A DNA stretch of 64,000 nucleotides. Source: Saccharibacillus endophyticus (GTDB lineage: Bacteria; Bacillota; Bacilli; Paenibacillales; Paenibacillaceae). The notes beneath the pieces are model-generated. The model made no database searches. It was given only the letters and a program-made list of their open reading frames with translations, and was not told the DNA's origin. The translations under genes and the position numbers were made by a program. Below, piece by piece: positions 1 through 8,339 of this stretch; the first letter of the stretch is position 1, and every line of letters begins with the position of its first letter. The stretch is from assembly GCF_013185185.1 (NCBI RefSeq), contig NZ_JAAZWE010000002.1:1171565-1235564 (forward strand), given 5' to 3'.

Positions 1-1506
1 GGCGATCGAATTTTCGACCAGCGGCTGCAAAATGAAGCGCGGCACCCGGCAGTCTTTCAGCTCCTCCGGCACGTCCTGCTCGAACCGGATATCGTCGCCG
101 AAGCGCATGCCGGCGATCGTCAGATAGTTTTGCAGGTATTCCAACTCGTCGCGCAGCGCGCACATCGGGTCTTTTTTGGAAAAAACGGGACGCAGCAGGT
201 TGCCGAGCGCCACGATCGTGCCCACGATATTGTCCGCTTTGACGATCGCCGCCATCCAGCGGATCATGTTCAGCGTGTTGTACAGAAAATGAGGATTGAT
301 CTGGTACTGCAGCGCCTCCAGCTCAAGCTCCCGCTTTTTCTCCTGAATTTCGTTGTTTTTGTCCACCAGTTCCACTATGCTGAGCGACATTTCGTTGAAC
401 CGCCGGATCAGCGTGCCCAGCTCGTTGTTCGGGATATGGCGCATGGTAACCCCGAGTTCGCCGCGGCTCATGTCCTGCATTTTCTCCGCCAGCAGCCGCA
501 GGGGCCGGATCATCCGCCGCAGCCAGAAGTACGAAGCGACGAAGATCGCCAGCACGCTGAGCAGGAACACGATCGCGACCAGGCGCTGCACGGCGAAGAT
601 CTGCTCGGAATAACGGGCGAGGGGGATTTCTTTGGTCAGGTACCAGTCGGTCGCGTCCATCCGGTAATACACGATCTGCACGTCGCGGCCGCCCGAGCGT
701 TCGTCGAAGCTGCCGTACCCGCCGGGATCGGAAGAAGCCGGGACGAACGGCGCGCGCGTGCCCACCTGCTCGGGACGGCTCGAGGACAGCACCATGCCGC
801 TTCCGTCGACGATATACATGTCTCCTTCGTCCGGCTTGAGCGAAGCGGCGTACAAGGAAGCCAAATACCGTTCGTCGATATTGAAAATGAGCGTGGCGCT
901 CGTGTTCGGATCGTAAATGGCGCGCGTGCCCCGCATCAGGCTGACCAGATAACCGTCGGCGTCGCCCGTCATGTACGGGTTATAAAACGATTTGCGGATG
1001 CGCGGCTCCAGAACCAATTCGGGATACCTCTGGATCGTCCGCTGAAAAGGTTCCGACGTGAAAAAGCTTTTTTTCCATTCTTCTTTATCGTAGACGAGCG
1101 TCCGGTCTTCGCTGCCGCCGACCGCGCCCAGATTGTCCGACGTGATGTAAATGGAATCGATATAGCCGTAGTTGTCGATAAAATCGGCGATCACGTTTTG
1201 CACGTCGTTTTTCGATTCCAAGAATTCGACTTCCGTTTTGTCCGCGATGCCGTACAGCAGGTTCTGGATCCGGTCGTCCCGCAAAAACAGCATCGACAGC
1301 CGGTCCACTTCGCTCACCAGGCCGTCGATATTGTGGTCGAGCTGTTGGAACTGCTGAAGCAGCAGGCTTTCGTTTTGTTCCCGGACCATGTTCTGCATAA
1401 AAGAATAGATAAAATACGAAAATCCGGCCAGCACGGCCAGACTGATCAGCATCACGTAAAGCAGCAGCTGCGAGCCCAGTTTGCGGAACCCCCTCAGCGG
1501 TCTCAT
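1..1506 (-). CDS. Sensor histidine kinase, YesM type (3' end cut by the window)
   Basis: Membrane sensor kinase that should phosphorylate the response regulator encoded just upstream. The 502 visible residues show an N-terminal membrane segment (about 15-35), a large extracytoplasmic sensor region, a second membrane segment near 290-310 (VAIVFLLSVLAIFVASYFW), a HAMP region (RRMIRPLRLLAEKMQDMS), and the His_kinase (PF06580) motif QINPHFLYNTLNMIRW near residue 405, whose His is the predicted phosphosite. The sequence stops at PLVENSIA, the start of the N box, so the ATP-binding end lies outside the window. The ATG overlaps the stop of the response regulator (ATGA), which implies translational coupling. 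Family pairs of this type sense extracellular sugars or oligosaccharides; the ligand here is unknown. Confidence 0.93.
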   Translation of the reverse strand, partial: MRPLRGFRKLGSQLLLYVMLISLAVLAGFSYFIYSFMQNMVREQNESLLLQQFQQLDHNIDGLVSEVDRLSMLFLRDDRIQNLLYGIADKTEVEFLESKNDVQNVIADFIDNYGYIDSIYITSDNLGAVGGSEDRTLVYDKEEWKKSFFTSEPFQRTIQRYPELVLEPRIRKSFYNPYMTGDADGYLVSLMRGTRAIYDPNTSATLIFNIDERYLASLYAASLKPDEGDMYIVDGSGMVLSSSRPEQVGTRAPFVPASSDPGGYGSFDERSGGRDVQIVYYRMDATDWYLTKEIPLARYSEQIFAVQRLVAIVFLLSVLAIFVASYFWLRRMIRPLRLLAEKMQDMSRGELGVTMRHIPNNELGTLIRRFNEMSLSIVELVDKNNEIQEKKRELELEALQYQINPHFLYNTLNMIRWMAAIVKADNIVGTIVALGNLLRPVFSKKDPMCALRDELEYLQNYLTIAGMRFGDDIRFEQDVPEELKDCRVPRFILQPLVENSIA

Positions 1507-3122
1507 GACCGCTCACCGGAGCCCGTCAGCATCTGCTTGCGGTATTCGTTGGGGTTGAGCCCGGTCACTTTTTTGAATACTTTGCTGAAATACGTGTACT
1601 CCGGGGAAAAACCGACTTCGACCGGAATATCGGACGGCTTGTGGCGGCCTTCGATCAGCAGTTCTTTCGCCCGCTCGATCCGGTACCGGTTCAAGTAATC
1701 GACGAACGGGGTTTGCAGCTCTTTTTTGAACAAGTTGCTGAGGTAACCGGGGCTTAAGCCCACGTGTTCCGCGACCGTTTGCAGGCCGATATTGTCCGCG
1801 TAATGCTGCTTGATGTAATCGAGCGCGCGCTTGATCTCGTCGCTCATATGCATCCGTCCGTTTTCCTGCCGGGCCAGGTCTTCGATATAATCGGCCGCCT
1901 GATCCAGCATGTCCGGCAGATTGTCGCACTGCTCCAGGTTTTCCGTGATGCTGAGCAGCAGCGTTTTTTCGTTTTGGCCGCTGTCGTACGCGTTCGTGCC
2001 GAGCCATTGGACGAAACGCAGCAGCATGATCTCCAGCGAACGGCGGTCGCCGCCCGCTTCGCGCTCGAAATAATCCAGCATGCCGTCGTATTCCCGCTGT
2101 TTGGCCGGCATCAGCAGTGAACGAATGCCTTCGAAGCGGCGGATGCGTCCGATGCGCTCGCGTACGCCGGACAGGTCCGCGGAGTCGGATTCGCGGTGCC
2201 GCCGTCCGGGGCCGGACGCGAATTTGCGTTCCAGCGCCCGCTGCGCTTCGGCGTAGAGCGGGTGCAGGCTGTCGTAACCGCTCGCCGTGCCGCCGATCCC
2301 GAACGAGACGGAACCGTTGAAGTACAGCCGGATAACCTCCTGCACGCGTCCGAGAATGTCTTCCGTTTCGCGCGCGATCGCCTGCTCCGATACCAGGTCG
2401 TCGAAATGCAGAATCAGCGCATAGCGCGTCTCGCTCACCTGCACCGCCTCGCCGCGCTTATGCGCCGACAGCACTTCCTCGAACAGATTGAGCAGCGTCA
2501 TCTTGATCAGATGCCCGTGCTCGTCGCGGAATTTTTCTTTGAGCCGCGCGTAGCGGTCGACCTCGGCCACGCATACGCGAAGCCTGACCGGAGACAACCG
2601 CAGCCCGCTCCGCTCGATAAAGCGGCCCAGCTCGTCCGCCGAAAAGATTTTGTAGAACAGGAAGTCTTTGAACATTTTTTCTTTGAGCAGTTCGCGGTCG
2701 GACGACGAGGCTTCGCGCTGCGCCGGAGGCTGGCGGTCGGGACGGCTTTCCAGTTCGCGCCGCACGGCGCCGAGCACGTCTTCGATCTCCTGCTCCGTCA
2801 TGGTCAGCTTCAGGATGTACCCGGTGACGCCGAGCGACAGCGCTTTGCGCGCCAGCTCGAATTCTTCCAGGCAGGACAGCACGACGATGCGGGTATCGCG
2901 GTCGGCTCCGCGGATATGGGAGATCAGCGTCATGCCGTCCATTTTGGGCATGGACAGGTCGGTGATGACGACGTCGGGCTTTTCCCGTTCGTAATACGCC
3001 CAGGCGGCCTGCCCGTCGGGAAAATCGGCCGCCACTTCCATATCGAACTTGCTCCAGTCGACCGAATTTTTCAAGCCGATCCGGACCAGCATTTCGTCTT
3101 CGACGATCATGACTTTGTGCAT
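1503..3122 (-). CDS. AraC-type response regulator, YesN type
   Basis: DNA-binding response regulator of 539 residues and partner of the downstream kinase. An N-terminal receiver domain (MHKVMIVEDEM, acidic pocket EDE; phospho-acceptor Asp in VVITDLSMPKMDG) is followed by a long central region and a C-terminal AraC double helix-turn-helix (about 440-535, including LQTVAEHVGLSPGYLSNLFKKE). The ATG at 3122 is chosen because a GGAGG lies 7 nt upstream; an ATG two codons earlier (3128) sits on top of that site but overlaps the stop of the upstream glycosidase gene, so it cannot be excluded. As it lies in the same operon as two glycosidases, it probably activates this operon in response to a sugar. 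Confidence 0.93.
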   Translation of the reverse strand: MHKVMIVEDEMLVRIGLKNSVDWSKFDMEVAADFPDGQAAWAYYEREKPDVVITDLSMPKMDGMTLISHIRGADRDTRIVVLSCLEEFELARKALSLGVTGYILKLTMTEQEIEDVLGAVRRELESRPDRQPPAQREASSSDRELLKEKMFKDFLFYKIFSADELGRFIERSGLRLSPVRLRVCVAEVDRYARLKEKFRDEHGHLIKMTLLNLFEEVLSAHKRGEAVQVSETRYALILHFDDLVSEQAIARETEDILGRVQEVIRLYFNGSVSFGIGGTASGYDSLHPLYAEAQRALERKFASGPGRRHRESDSADLSGVRERIGRIRRFEGIRSLLMPAKQREYDGMLDYFEREAGGDRRSLEIMLLRFVQWLGTNAYDSGQNEKTLLLSITENLEQCDNLPDMLDQAADYIEDLARQENGRMHMSDEIKRALDYIKQHYADNIGLQTVAEHVGLSPGYLSNLFKKELQTPFVDYLNRYRIERAKELLIEGRHKPSDIPVEVGFSPEYTYFSKVFKKVTGLNPNEYRKQMLTGSGERS

Positions 3123-3124
3123 GT

Positions 3125-4609
3125 TCATTCCTCCTCGATCGTCAGTATCCAATCGCAGCCGCGTCCGCTCGTCGGAGCGGCGTAACGGACGATGCCGCCG
3201 CCCGCGTCCGTGCCGGATGCTTTGCTGCGAGCTCCGGTTCGCGGGCAAAACCAGTTTGCGCGCCAAGCTTCGATTCCGACCCGCTTCGGATCGAGCTCGA
3301 CGTACAGCCCGTTCGGAATGTAGATCCAAGCCGCTTTTTCGCCGCGCGCCGCGACGAGGCGGTTATCGCCGGAAAAAACGAAAGCGGGCAGTTCCGGCGC
3401 CGGACGGAACAACGGACCCAGATGCGGCTCGATCAGCGTCCGCAGATGAATCATCTGCTTGGCGCCGGGACGACGCAGCGCTTGCTGCCAGGACATCAGG
3501 AAAAAGGCGCCGGGGTCGCGAAAATCGGTCGAAGCGTACAATCCCGGTTCCGGCACCATCGGCCAGATTGAGTGATGCCCGTACGTATGGCCGAAAGCGC
3601 CGGACAGTACCGCGTAGTAAGCGGCGCGGCGCACGTCGGCTTCGTCGAAATAGCCGTTTTCCGGCCGGAAGCCGATCGGGATATCTTCGTAGCAGGGTTC
3701 CGCGTCGAGCGTCGGCTTGACCGGCGTTCGTCCGTAATCGGCCGCAACCCGCTTGTCGTTGGTAATATCCCGTTCGCCGTGCCCCGACTGGATCATGTTG
3801 AAATCCAGCCAGTCTTCCTCGTGCATATGATGCGAAGACGACTCCGCTCCTTTGGGATGGAACGTCATGAGCTGCCGCGCGCCGCCGGTTTTCAGACCTC
3901 GCGCCATGGCATTCACGACCGCGAAATGCGCCGCGGTCGACAGCGGGCGGTCGCCGCCGAGCACCCAGACCAGACCGGGTCGATCGCCGTAACGCTGTCC
4001 CAACCACCGTCCGTACCCACGCGCGTTGTCCGCCGTGAAAATCTCCGGTCCCGCGCCGTGCATGCGATTGAATTTGTCGCCCCAGGTCGGCAGGAGCGCG
4101 ACGTACAATCCGAGGCGCGACGCTTCGTCCAACACGGCGTCGACATGATGCCAGTACGAATCGCTTCCGTCCGTATCGGGCCGCGCCGGGTCCGGCAGTC
4201 CGCCCGCGCCGATCTTCAGCGGCAGCCGCCCTCCGGCGTTCGGCACAGTCACGCCGCCCAATTCGGCGAGCAGCACCACCTGCACGACGGTGAACCCCTG
4301 CTCCGCGCGCGTGCGCAAGTAGTAAGCCGCGTCTTCGAGGCTCAGCCGATGGAACAATTCCCAAGCCGTGTCGCCGAGCCAGAAAAACGGCTCGCCGTTT
4401 TCCGTCTCCAGATACCTGCGGTTCTCCGAGACCCGCAGGGCAGGCAAAACGCCGGCTCCCTCCGGCCGGACGCTCGTCGAGCCGTCGACGGATTTTTCGT
4501 CCGCCGATGTTTTCGTTTCCGGACGCGAACCGATTTTGCCGCCCGCTTCCGAAGCTTCGAAAGCCGAACCGCCTGCCGTTTCTTCATGCTGTTCATGTGT
4601 TCGCCGCAC
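3125..4609 (-). CDS. GH140-like glycoside hydrolase (DUF4038 fold), cytoplasmic
   Basis: Predicted glycosidase of 494 residues. The region about 40-380 matches the DUF4038 / apiosidase-like TIM barrel: GEPFFWLGDTAWELFHRLS at its start, then LYVALLPTWGDKFNRMHG, LVWVLGGDRP, FNMIQSGHGERD and DAEPCYEDIP, the last probably holding a catalytic acid. The C-terminal ~90 residues resemble the collagen-binding-like beta domain usual in this family. No signal peptide is seen, so it probably works on imported oligosaccharides. GTG at 4609 is chosen because AAAGGAGG lies 7 nt upstream; a longer TTG start (4678) lacks a site. Known GH140 members are apiosidases on pectin rhamnogalacturonan II; the substrate here is not established. 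Confidence 0.85.
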   Translation of the reverse strand: MRRTHEQHEETAGGSAFEASEAGGKIGSRPETKTSADEKSVDGSTSVRPEGAGVLPALRVSENRRYLETENGEPFFWLGDTAWELFHRLSLEDAAYYLRTRAEQGFTVVQVVLLAELGGVTVPNAGGRLPLKIGAGGLPDPARPDTDGSDSYWHHVDAVLDEASRLGLYVALLPTWGDKFNRMHGAGPEIFTADNARGYGRWLGQRYGDRPGLVWVLGGDRPLSTAAHFAVVNAMARGLKTGGARQLMTFHPKGAESSSHHMHEEDWLDFNMIQSGHGERDITNDKRVAADYGRTPVKPTLDAEPCYEDIPIGFRPENGYFDEADVRRAAYYAVLSGAFGHTYGHHSIWPMVPEPGLYASTDFRDPGAFFLMSWQQALRRPGAKQMIHLRTLIEPHLGPLFRPAPELPAFVFSGDNRLVAARGEKAAWIYIPNGLYVELDPKRVGIEAWRANWFCPRTGARSKASGTDAGGGIVRYAAPTSGRGCDWILTIEEE

Positions 4610-4678
4610 GGCATGTCCTCCTTTCGTCTTCGTCGTTCGGCCGCCGACGGCTGTCGACGCGGCCGATCGCCGCAGCAA

Positions 4679-6592
4679 TTACAGGATCGAGTAGACCCAG
4701 TAATAAAATTCGTTCCAGCTTCGCGTTTCCCCGTCCTGCACGTATTCCAGCTCGATTCGCAAATCGCTTTTGCCCGCGGTGTACGAGGCGGGAATGTCGA
4801 ATTCGTCTTCCAGCCATCTGCGGTACGGATTGCGGTCCGCGAAGTACCAGCTCCGCTCCGCGACCTGTTCGCCGTCGACGTACACGTTCGCCCGCTGCCG
4901 TCCCGTAATCTGATCGGATCTTCGCCGCAGCCGCACGCCCGCATTGTCCGGCCGGACCGATACGACGAATGAACTCCGTCCTTCGATCTCGCGGCCGATG
5001 TCTTTCAAAGCGCGGTTGGTCCCGTCCTCGTAAGCCGATTCCAGCCTATACGTGCCGAGATCGCCGGTCGCCCGATACTCGTGGATGCCTTCCGAAGCCG
5101 GATCGCCGACGTTCAGCTCGTCCGTCAGCTCCATGCCGGGTTCGTCGACGCCGTAGTAAAACAAAATGCCGGAGTGGCGGATATACTGATTATTGAATTC
5201 GCCCGATTCGATGCCGAAGACCAATTCCTGCCGGAACGGGTAGACGTCGCCCGCGCACAACCGCACCATCGACCACGGATTGTCCGGCTGCCCGTCGTAA
5301 GCGCTGGACGGGTTCTGCTCCGGCGGCGTCGGAAATCCCCAGCCGTAGCAGACCCAGCTTTCCGAACCGTCGCTTTCGACCTGCGGCGTCCAATTCCCGT
5401 CGATATGCACGCGCACGTCGCCTTCGCAGCTGATAATGCCCGGACGGCGGGTGAACGCCGTGACGTGCCCCGCGACCAGATGCCCCGTTCCTTCGATCTT
5501 CCCGATCACACTGTCGCGGCCCGGCGAAGCTTGGGCTCCGTAATAGTCCGAAGTTCGGAAGTATCCCGTCTCCTTTTGCGGGTAACGGGAGTCTTCGCCG
5601 GCCAGGAATCTCGTTTCCCAAACTTCGAATACCGCTTCCTTATCGCCCCGGTTGACCAGTTCGATCGATGCCCCGTCCCAATACGGCATCGGGAAATAGC
5701 AGTAGCACGTTCCGTCCGCCCGTATGCCGTGGGACAGCACGCCGACATGGTTCAAGCCCAATTCGTTGGCGAAAAAAACGCCGAGCGGACAGTAGGCGTC
5801 CGGTCGTTCATGACCGTCCCATACGGCGCGAATCCAGACGTCGGACAGCCAATCGTCGCTGCCTTCGACCGGAACGGCTTCGATCGCCGATACGCTTCCC
5901 GCGCCCTGCGCTTCGAACACGCGCATGCCGCCGCCGGGAGCCAACTTCAGGCTTTTATGCTCCGCCTTTTGCTCGTTCGCTTGAGCAAGCTTCGGGTCGT
6001 AACCGACGCCGCTCCACATCTCCAGCAGCCGCCCGTACTCTTCCTCCCCGGTAAACGTGCGGAAATCGGGCTCGCCGTCCGCTTCAAGCCCGGCGTAAGC
6101 GTGATACATGACATGCCCCCAACCGCCGTCGCCTTTGGCCGCCGCTTTCAACCGGATATCGCTGGTGATTCGGCATGAGCGCGCGTACGGCATCGGCACG
6201 AAGCTGCGCACGACCCGGATCGGTCCGCGCCCTCCGTCTTCGGGACCGAGATAAGCGTCCGCCAGCGGCGAGACGAAAGGCGCTTTGCTGCCGAATTCGG
6301 AGTGACGGATCTCGAACCTCGGTTCTTTTTCCCCGTCGAAGTAAAACCGGAACGTGGGCTCCTCGCTGTCCGGGTAACGGTGCTGCACGAAGTTGTAAAT
6401 GCAGCCCGGACCGTCGACGTCGAAAATGACCCATTCGTCCCGCTCTTTGTACAACCACCAATCCCAATCGGCGTTGAATCCTTTTTTGTCGATGCTGCCT
6501 TCGTACTGCACGCGGACGCCGCGCCGAAGCCGCGGCAGCAGGTCGAAGCGTTCCATGCTCGTAAGTCCTTTGGGTCCGGCCGATGCTGTCAT
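4679..6592 (-). CDS. GH172-like (DUF2961) glycoside hydrolase
   Basis: Protein of 637 residues in the DUF2961 family, now GH172 in CAZy, whose characterised members act on D-fructofuranosyl or D-arabinofuranosyl linkages and form multimers through a double jelly-roll fold. Recognisable blocks are IFDVDGPGCIYNFVQHRYP, FRFYFDGEKEP, SFVPMPYARSCRITSDI, YCYFPMPYWDGASIELVN and HYTAFTRRPG-like ends of the jelly roll (GHVTAFTRR here). No signal peptide is present. ATG at 6592 has GGGAGG 8 nt upstream. It is the first gene of a four-gene operon with the GH140-like enzyme and the two-component pair. Pairing of GH172 and GH140-like enzymes suggests breakdown of a furanose-containing glycan; that is inference. 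Confidence 0.87.
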   Translation of the reverse strand: MTASAGPKGLTSMERFDLLPRLRRGVRVQYEGSIDKKGFNADWDWWLYKERDEWVIFDVDGPGCIYNFVQHRYPDSEEPTFRFYFDGEKEPRFEIRHSEFGSKAPFVSPLADAYLGPEDGGRGPIRVVRSFVPMPYARSCRITSDIRLKAAAKGDGGWGHVMYHAYAGLEADGEPDFRTFTGEEEYGRLLEMWSGVGYDPKLAQANEQKAEHKSLKLAPGGGMRVFEAQGAGSVSAIEAVPVEGSDDWLSDVWIRAVWDGHERPDAYCPLGVFFANELGLNHVGVLSHGIRADGTCYCYFPMPYWDGASIELVNRGDKEAVFEVWETRFLAGEDSRYPQKETGYFRTSDYYGAQASPGRDSVIGKIEGTGHLVAGHVTAFTRRPGIISCEGDVRVHIDGNWTPQVESDGSESWVCYGWGFPTPPEQNPSSAYDGQPDNPWSMVRLCAGDVYPFRQELVFGIESGEFNNQYIRHSGILFYYGVDEPGMELTDELNVGDPASEGIHEYRATGDLGTYRLESAYEDGTNRALKDIGREIEGRSSFVVSVRPDNAGVRLRRRSDQITGRQRANVYVDGEQVAERSWYFADRNPYRRWLEDEFDIPASYTAGKSDLRIELEYVQDGETRSWNEFYYWVYSIL

Positions 6593-6666
6593 CTGGTAGT
6601 CCTCCCGCTTGGTCGAAGTTAGGCGAATCGTTTCGATAATGGCTGACTTTACGGCTACGATTTTAC

Positions 6667-6682
6667 AGGAAAGCGTTATCAT
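6667..6682 (-). promoter_or_regulatory. Putative cre (CcpA) site of the glycosidase operon
   Basis: The 16 bases match the Firmicutes catabolite-response consensus WTGNNARCGNWWWCAW at all informative positions but one (AGGAAAGCGTTATCAT). It lies about 75-90 bp upstream of the GH172 start, where binding would block transcription, in keeping with a carbohydrate operon. Confidence 0.55.
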
Positions 6683-6707
6683 TATCTACAAAAAACGGCG
6701 TTTGCGC

Positions 6708-6729
6708 ACTTGAAAATAAATGTTCAAGT
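6708..6729. promoter_or_regulatory. Inverted repeat upstream of the glycosidase operon
   Basis: Perfect 7-bp arms ACTTGAA / TTCAAGT separated by 8 bp, about 115-135 bp upstream of the GH172 start and just upstream of the cre-like site. It could be a binding site for the operon's own AraC-type regulator, though AraC-family sites are more often direct repeats. Confidence 0.35.
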
Positions 6730-6730
6730 C

Positions 6731-6772
6731 GAAAAAGCCCCGAATGCTCCGCTAGGAAGGCATTCGGGGCTT
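6731..6772 (-). terminator. Terminator of the P450 gene
   Basis: A 12-bp stem (AAGCCCCGAATG / CATTCGGGGCTT) with a 14-nt loop, followed on the minus strand by a T run (CTTTTTC). It lies about 60 bp beyond the P450 stop. Confidence 0.8.
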
Positions 6773-6829
6773 GCGATACGGAACCCGGACCGACGCCGGG
6801 GCGTGACCGCCTCGGCTTCGTCGGAACCT

Positions 6830-8107
6830 TTACAGATCGGCCGACACGGCTTCGTTTTTCAATCCGATATTTCTCATCTTGAACCGGCTTTCCGGCAGCG
6901 CGGGCATCCGCGACAGGCTCAAGCCCAAATCCTGCTCCGGCACTTCGTAATCCAGCCGCTTCGCCAGGAATTCCAGGCCGACGCGCATCGCGTCGATGGT
7001 CAGCCATTCGCCGGCGCAGCGGTGTCCGTCGTATCCGCCTCCGCCCTGCGGAATCAGGTCGAACGGTCCGCCGTCCCAATGCTCGAACCGCTCCGGCCGG
7101 AAAACGTCCGGATTCTCCCACAGCTTCGGATCGTGCGTCGTGCCGTAGATATCGAGCAGCACCATCGTGCCTTCCTCGAATTCATGCCCTTTCCATTGAA
7201 AATCGTGAATGACCGAAGCGCCGAGGAACGGAGTGAACGGGTAAAAACGGCGCGTCTCCTGCACGAACCATTGGCGGTACTTGCCTTCGTCGGCAGCCAG
7301 CTTTTCGCGGTACTGCGGATGTTCGTGCAGCGCGATCGCGCCGAATACCACGTACCGTCCGATCGCCACGATCGGGCGGACGATATTGATCAGCTCGATC
7401 GCCGCCATCCGCGCGTCGAGTTCGCGGTTTTGCAGATCCCGGTGGAACGCCATCGCGTAAGCCGCCGTGTCTTCGGGCACTTTGAACTCGCCGGCCCGCA
7501 GGTCGAGGATAAAGCCTTCCAGCCATTCCTCCGTCCGCCGGCGCGCTCTTCGGCCCGCCGCGTGACGGGGACCGACCGCGCCGAACGCTTCGACCATGTC
7601 GCCCATATCGTCGGCTTTTTGCCGCACCGTCTTTTCGTCGATCGGCACGCCGGACCAGCGGCAGGCCGCGCGATGCAGCAGCTCCTGCGACTCGCCGAAC
7701 AATTCGATCTCGTCGAGCTTTTCCCACCGCCGCGCCGCCGCTTCCCATTCTTCGCGCAGCAGCTCCGCGAACGCGTCCAGACGCTCGCGCGACATCAGGG
7801 ACATGAACAGCATTTTGCGGTGGCGGTGCGCGTCGCCGTCCAGCGTCTGGATCGCGTCCACGCCGAACAGCGATTTTTGGATCCGTTTCGGGATCGCGCC
7901 CGAGCGCTTAAACTTCGTCGTGTCGTAAAACAGCTCCGCCGCGTCTTTGCCGCCCATGCAGATCGCGGGCTGCCCGAGCAGCCGCGTACGGAAGATTTCC
8001 GTATCCATTTCCCTGCGCCGCTTGAAAATGAAATCGTAGCCGTCTTTGAGCAGGGCGAGACTGTTGTCCAACGTGTGCTCCTGCGGGGTTTGTTCGTTTT
8101 GCGTCAT
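6830..8107 (-). CDS. Cytochrome P450, CYP152-type fatty-acid peroxygenase
   Basis: Heme enzyme of 425 residues that in this family hydroxylates or decarboxylates fatty acids using hydrogen peroxide, with no redox partner. Visible landmarks are R244-P245 in NIVRPIVAIG, the Arg-Pro pair that binds the substrate carboxylate in CYP152 (R242 in Bacillus P450 BSbeta); ETRRF at 284-288 (ExxR motif); and the heme Cys364 in GYDGHRCAGEW. Length matches Bacillus CypC. ATG at 8107 has GGAGGG 9 nt upstream. No ferredoxin or reductase gene is near, as expected for a peroxygenase. It is divergent from an MCP-like membrane gene. Whether it makes beta-hydroxy acids or terminal alkenes cannot be told from sequence. 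Confidence 0.92.
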   Translation of the reverse strand: MTQNEQTPQEHTLDNSLALLKDGYDFIFKRRREMDTEIFRTRLLGQPAICMGGKDAAELFYDTTKFKRSGAIPKRIQKSLFGVDAIQTLDGDAHRHRKMLFMSLMSRERLDAFAELLREEWEAAARRWEKLDEIELFGESQELLHRAACRWSGVPIDEKTVRQKADDMGDMVEAFGAVGPRHAAGRRARRRTEEWLEGFILDLRAGEFKVPEDTAAYAMAFHRDLQNRELDARMAAIELINIVRPIVAIGRYVVFGAIALHEHPQYREKLAADEGKYRQWFVQETRRFYPFTPFLGASVIHDFQWKGHEFEEGTMVLLDIYGTTHDPKLWENPDVFRPERFEHWDGGPFDLIPQGGGGYDGHRCAGEWLTIDAMRVGLEFLAKRLDYEVPEQDLGLSLSRMPALPESRFKMRNIGLKNEAVSADL

Positions 8108-8339
8108 GATCGAAAGCCCTCCTTCTTTCCCGGCCGGCCTGGTTTGCGCGACCGAAAGATCTCTTGTTCTATTACCTCTTCCGCGGGGAAGGCGAACCCA
8201 AAATAAAATATTGCGTAAAATAGGTTCCGAAAGGTGAACCGCGAAGGCTCGGCGTACGATAACATAGTTAGCCGCAATTTCGGCGATTCGATCTCCCGCA
8301 GTCATGCACACACCAACAAGAAAGAAGGGACATTCGGCC

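Noticed and set aside
130..1698. Long plus-strand open frame of about 520 codons
   Set aside because: It lies antisense to the sensor kinase and response regulator, has shadow-type composition (many Arg, His, Gln) and no ribosome binding site. Many similar long antisense frames in the window (for example 34595-35533, 48665-50161, 2196-3185) were dropped for the same reason.
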